64,000 nucleotides of DNA from Clarkia xantiana subsp. parviflora (Eukaryota; Streptophyta; Magnoliopsida; Myrtales; Onagraceae), in NCBI GenBank assembly GCA_036873135.1, contig JAPTYO010000010.1, forward strand, positions 3,324,634 to 3,388,633, written 5' to 3'. Each line of letters opens with the position of its first letter. Position 1 is the stretch's first letter. A model generated the notes under the pieces. It saw nothing but the letters and a program-made list of their open reading frames with translations, was not told where the DNA came from and searched no databases. A program made the translations under genes and the position numbers. Positions 60,434-64,000 of the stretch are shown one piece after another.

Positions 60434-63400
60434 ATGGAATCATATCCCCCACTTTTCCGAGCCCAGATTCAAAGCCGAAGCTGCGATTTGAAGCCAACCA
60501 TAATAATAAAAGAAGAAGAAGAAGAAAGTAGAAGAGTGGACGATGCAATACCCACCATAGATCTCCAAAGTGTAGAAGAACCCTGTAGAGAGCTTGAAGA
60601 TGCCTGCAAAAATTGGGGTATCTTTCGTCTGGTTAACCATGGAGTGCCTCCACATCTCCTGACTCAACTCCATGAACAAGCGAATAAGCTTTTCTCTCTC
60701 CCCTTCGATTACAAACAGAGCACTCTGAGCAGCATCAGTAGTCCTATATCCTATTTCTGGGGTACACCTGCCCTAACCCCATCTGGATCTGCCATAGGCC
60801 AAAATTTGCACTGGTTGGAAGGGCTTAATGTTCCTCTGGCTCAGCTCTCACACTCATCCACTTCTCAACATCATCTTCTTCATTCTTTCAGGTAGTTGAC
60901 TCACTTTACACAACGAATCAATTATATAAGGGTATTTTCATACCACATGTTTGACCGAATGTGGCTTTTAGTACTGGATGTTTAGTTTTGTATACTTTTG
61001 GTACCAAACGTTTGAAAAAATGTGGCTTTTGGTACATCCGTTAGTTGACCGTTAGTTTTGGCTGTTAAATGACATGTGCAAGTCACATGATCGACTTTAA
61101 ACTTTTAATTTTGTTCAATTTAGTCCCTCAAATATATTCCTAACTTTTATTTTGTTTAACTTAGTCATAACACTTCAGAATCGGACCCAATTAAACCAAT
61201 CAAATTCAATTGACATAGCACCATTTGGGTCAAATTTACCCAATTGGGGATAGGTCCCAATTGTGTTCGATTTTGAAGCTTTAGGACTAAATTAAACAAA
61301 ATAAAAGTTATGAATATATTTAAGGGACTAAATTGAACAAAATTAAAAGTTTAAAGTCGATCACGTGACTTGCACATGTCATTTAACGGCCAAAACTAAC
61401 GGCCAACTAACGGATGTACCAAAAGCCACTTTTTTTCAAACGTTTGGTACCAAAAGTATACAAAACTAAACATCAGTACTAAAAGCCACATTTGGTCAAA
61501 CATGTTGTATGAAAAGTACCTTTAACCCATTATATAATCACAAAATAACATAACCAGTACCTTGAGCATGTTTTTTTAGTATCTTACCATTTTTTAAATA
61601 TTTGGTACTTACTTATCCGGTAGAGTGATTTACAGTATTCATGACTCATTTCACTTAGTTAGATGACTTGCATAGACCTCTGCCCGTTCTAGACCTAGTT
61701 GCCTAGGCTATGAGATCTTGTTTAGCATGAGCCTTTGTCATAGCGAGACTCTTAACTTACCATGATCGATCAAAATCCTAAATCAGTCATGACTCAGTAT
61801 TATAGATTGAATATGAGTTAATTGGCCGTGTAAGGGGCTAACTCTATCCATGCGTGACATGATCTCATAGCCTAGGCAAGCACCAGCTTTTAGGTCAAGT
61901 GGGTCCCTAACTAAATGAATTGAAAGGTACAAAAAAGAGAAACATGATTATGATTAGGTGTAGTGGTTCAACCCAAAAAGAGAAACCATGTTAATATGGT
62001 TTATTGGTTGAGCATGTTACCCCTTCGCCAAGGTTAGGGGTTCACCGGTGAGACTCTCAGAATTGAGATATATTCATGGTCATCATTTTACCCTTACAGG
62101 TTAATCCCCGCTGCGAGTTTAGATGATTAGTTTAGGAGAAATTATTGGCTACCTCGGTGCCAACAGCTGGCATACACCTGTTGGCACGAAGACCAATAGT
62201 AGAGCGACAACTGGCAGTTTAGAGGACACATGGACAAAGTGAGTGACACATGTCGCTCTACTATTGGTCACCGTGGGTAGCCAATAATTTCTCTTAGTTT
62301 AGATGTGCAGTAAGCATACTAGATGTGCTGCTCTCATGATGTGGGCCTTGTAGTAATGCCCACGCGAAATTACAAAAAAAAAAAAAAATTAAATTCTATA
62401 GTTTTGATGGATGTGGCATGTATGATTGTTAGGAAGTTGTTAGATGAATATGGAGAGCACTTGGGGAGGATAAGTGGAGTGATGTTTGGGAGAATAGCGA
62501 GAAAGCTTGGATTTGATGAGGCACAAAGAGAGAGGTATCTATCAGTCTCAACAGGGTTCATCAGAATGTATCGGTATCCTCCATATAATAAGGAGGAGGA
62601 CATGGATAGTAATAGTATATGGGGATTGGGGGCCCACACAGATAGCTCAGTGCTCACCATCTTATCACAAGACCAGGTGGGTGGACTTGAGGTTCTTAAG
62701 GACCAACAATGGATCCCGATCAACCCTGTGCCCGATACCCTCATAGTCAACATTGGAGATATGATGCAGGTACCTAGAATATTTATGTTGGTGTTTGTGT
62801 TTACGTTTCAAAATACAACAACTATTAAATAGTTGGCTCAATTGTCCGCTAAATTTTTGTCTTTTTGTCCGCTGAAAGTTTAGAGTGGATCACGTGGCTT
62901 GCATATGTTAAAAAATGGACGAAATATAACGGTCGGTCCAAAACTAGATAAATCTGCAAACATATGGTACCAAAACTAGGCAAAAAAAAACATCATGGAC
63001 CAAAACCCAAAAGTGGTCAAACATTATGGACCAAAAGACCTGTTAACCCTATAAAAATTGATGATTTTAACTTTTTATTTACAGACTACTAGTTCATGTT
63101 CCAATTTTGGACAAATTGTCGGCTCTGAATATATCTTTTAATTTAGAATTGGTCATGTGATTTGCACGTGAATAAATAAAAACTGGAATATTAAAATGAT
63201 GAAATTTCCTTTATGACATAGGCTATTCTTGGAATGTTTCTCATATAATGCAACTTTCGTAATTTTAGGACATCTCTTCGACTTTTCTTTAATTACGTGG
63301 AAGCTACGTGACCAAATCGTTAAGTTTAGTCAGAACATTTAAAAGAGCTAACAATTTGTCCATAAACGAAACATGAGCTAGCAAATTATCCATAAAGAAA

Positions 63401-63943
63401 CTTCATTTAGCAATTTATCAGAGAGTCTGAAATTTAACTAGCAATTTGATAATGATTCCTAAATGTTTTTTACAACTCCAACAAGTAATTTCATTTTGAG
63501 AGTTATTAATTTCGACATTAAGGTCTTGTGAAATCCGATATATGAGCTTGTAGTTATTAACCTGAGAAGTTCATCATCTTGATATTTGTTTAAGCTCATG
63601 TTATATGCTCACTTACACAATATTTAAACAAATATCAAGAATAATGCACCAATGTTTAGTATTTTTGTCCTTGCAAGTGTATATATATATATATAATAAC
63701 CAATGTTTATTTGTTATACGGCAGGCCATGAGCAATGATGAGTTCAAAAGCGCCACACACAGAGTACGACTTAGCAAGGAACATGAGCGGTTGTCGATTG
63801 GCTATTTTGTTTTCCCCGCTAAAGATGGGATTATTCAAAGTCCTAAATATCGACCTTTCACTTATACTGAGTTTCAAGCATCCGTTCAACAAGATATAAA
63901 GATTCTAGGATATAAGGTTGGCCTTAATAGGTTTTTAATTTAA
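60434..63943 (+). CDS. 2-oxoglutarate/Fe(II)-dependent dioxygenase, gibberellin-oxidase-like (three exons)
   Basis: Predicted soluble dioxygenase of the plant DOXC class. The closest resemblance I recall is to gibberellin 2-oxidase-like proteins, but the substrate is unknown. Coding exons: 60434-60891, 62433-62769, 63725-63943. They join to 337 residues, the usual family length. The N-terminal DIOX_N region (about 35-150) has IPTIDLQSVEEPCRELEDAC and WGIFRLVNHGVP. The catalytic core has GLGAHTDSSVLTIL (iron ligands His221 and Asp223), THRV (third iron ligand His277) and ERLSIGYF (2-oxoglutarate Arg287 and Ser289). The C-terminus is GYKVGLNRFLI. The acceptor at 62433 was chosen because it gives SFRKLLDEYGEH, which aligns with the family, rather than the longer open frame upstream. 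Both introns contain MITE sequence. Confidence 0.5.
60921..61537. mobile_element. Palindromic MITE (copy F) in intron 1 of the dioxygenase gene
   Basis: The element (60930-61528, 599 bp) begins GGGTATTTTCATACCACATG and ends TTTAACCC. The duplicated target ATTATATAA lies at 60921-60929 and 61529-61537. Arms match over most of their length (ACATGTTTGACCGAATGTGG versus the reverse CCACATTTGGTCAAACATGT, with CGTGACTTGCACATG further in). Non-coding. Confidence 0.5.
61560..61930. repeat. Inverted-repeat sequence in intron 1 of the dioxygenase gene
   Basis: TTGCCTAGGCTATGAGATCT (about 61709) is inverted at about 61865-61883 (GATCTCATAGCCTAGGC). Outer parts loosely resemble the 13.6-kb MITE. The borders are not certain. 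Confidence 0.5.
62127..62302. mobile_element. 158-bp MITE with exact 9-bp target duplication, in intron 1 of the dioxygenase gene
   Basis: The element (62136-62293) starts GAGAAATTATTGGCTACC and ends with its exact reverse complement. TTAGTTTAG flanks both sides (62127-62135, 62294-62302). Inside, TACTATTGGT and ACCAATAGTA blocks extend the inverted repeat. The 9-bp duplication points to Mutator-type mobilisation. It lies about 140 bp before the exon-2 acceptor. Confidence 0.5.
62850..63049. mobile_element. Half copy of the GGGTTAAC MITE family (copy G) in intron 2 of the dioxygenase gene
   Basis: Only the right arm is present: GTGGATCACGTGGCTTGCAT, ACGGTCGGTCCAAAACTAG, CATCATGGACCAAAACCC, ending TGTTAACCC at 63049. 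It is very similar to the right arm of the copy at 42384-42891. The left arm and left target duplication are missing. Confidence 0.5.
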
Positions 63944-64000
63944 TTTATTTCTTTTTGATATAGGTTTATGTAATCTTCAAACTACTTTAGATCTTGTTTG
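63944..64000 (+). other. Start of the dioxygenase 3' UTR
   Basis: Sequence after the TAA at 63941-63943. The window ends before a polyadenylation signal can be judged. Confidence 0.5.

Noticed and set aside
61955..62110. tRNA-like or SINE-like sequence (TGGTTGAGCATG and GGGGTTCACCGG motifs)
   Set aside because: A- and B-box-like words are present, but there is no cloverleaf, no tail and no target duplication.
62323..62432. Open sequence before dioxygenase exon 2, including an in-frame ATG
   Set aside because: It is intron: it contains an A15 tract, and the acceptor at 62432 gives the family-conserved junction SFRKLLDEYGEH.
1..64000. A cooperating multi-gene system or biosynthetic cluster
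   Set aside because: The six intact genes belong to unrelated processes, lie 2.3 to 15 kb apart, and show no duplication or co-orientation typical of clusters.

Overview
The window is nuclear DNA from a flowering plant, most likely a eudicot. The genes have many short AT-rich GT-AG introns, belong to plant-specific families, and sit in AT-rich spacers full of small DNA transposons, Helitron ends and LTR/LINE debris. I cannot name the species from sequence alone. There are no prokaryotic features, CRISPR arrays, rRNA genes or confident tRNA genes.

Layout from left to right. A Rab-GTPase exon-1 relic with a nonsense codon lies at 0.25-0.55 kb. Repeats follow to about 5.5 kb: an LTR-like block, a 70-bp tandem array leading into a CACTA-type end, a Helitron 3' end and a tandem duplication. 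A WVD2-like/TPX2 microtubule protein gene (+, 6.0-8.9 kb, nine coding exons, one GC-AG intron) is next. After a MITE-rich spacer comes a FAB1C-type phosphatidylinositol-3-phosphate 5-kinase gene (+, 15.5-21.5 kb, nine coding exons). Then come a second spacer with a probable Helitron, a PUB15-like U-box/ARM E3 ligase (-, 26.3-29.3 kb, four exons), a 1.28-kb hAT-like element with an exact 8-bp target duplication, and LTR-like sequence.

Further right are a small orphan coiled-coil ORF at 34.2 kb and an LPR1-type multicopper oxidase (-, 36.5-41.5 kb, four exons). A 5' part of a Ty1/copia element (-, 45.6-48.6 kb) follows. A heavy-metal-associated isoprenylated protein (HIPP, -, 51.0-52.5 kb, three exons) is next, then a long TA microsatellite, a LINE reverse-transcriptase relic (-, 55.5-55.95 kb) and another Helitron 3' end. 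The window closes with a 2-oxoglutarate-dependent dioxygenase gene (+, 60.4-63.9 kb, three exons).

The six host genes look intact: all joins keep frame, and lengths fit the families. They act in unrelated processes (microtubules, phosphoinositides, ubiquitination, apoplastic iron oxidation, metal/prenyl-protein biology, small-molecule oxidation). There is no sign of a functional gene cluster.

The most notable content is transposon biology. A palindromic MITE family with GGGTTAA ends and 9-bp target duplications has at least seven full or partial copies. Four of them lie inside introns of three different genes. Three further small elements have target duplications or clear terminal inverted repeats, and three Helitron 3' ends with textbook hairpin-CTAG-T structure are present. 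I found no convincing new multi-gene system. Exon boundaries were worked out by hand from splice sites, reading-frame continuity and remembered family sequences, not by alignment.
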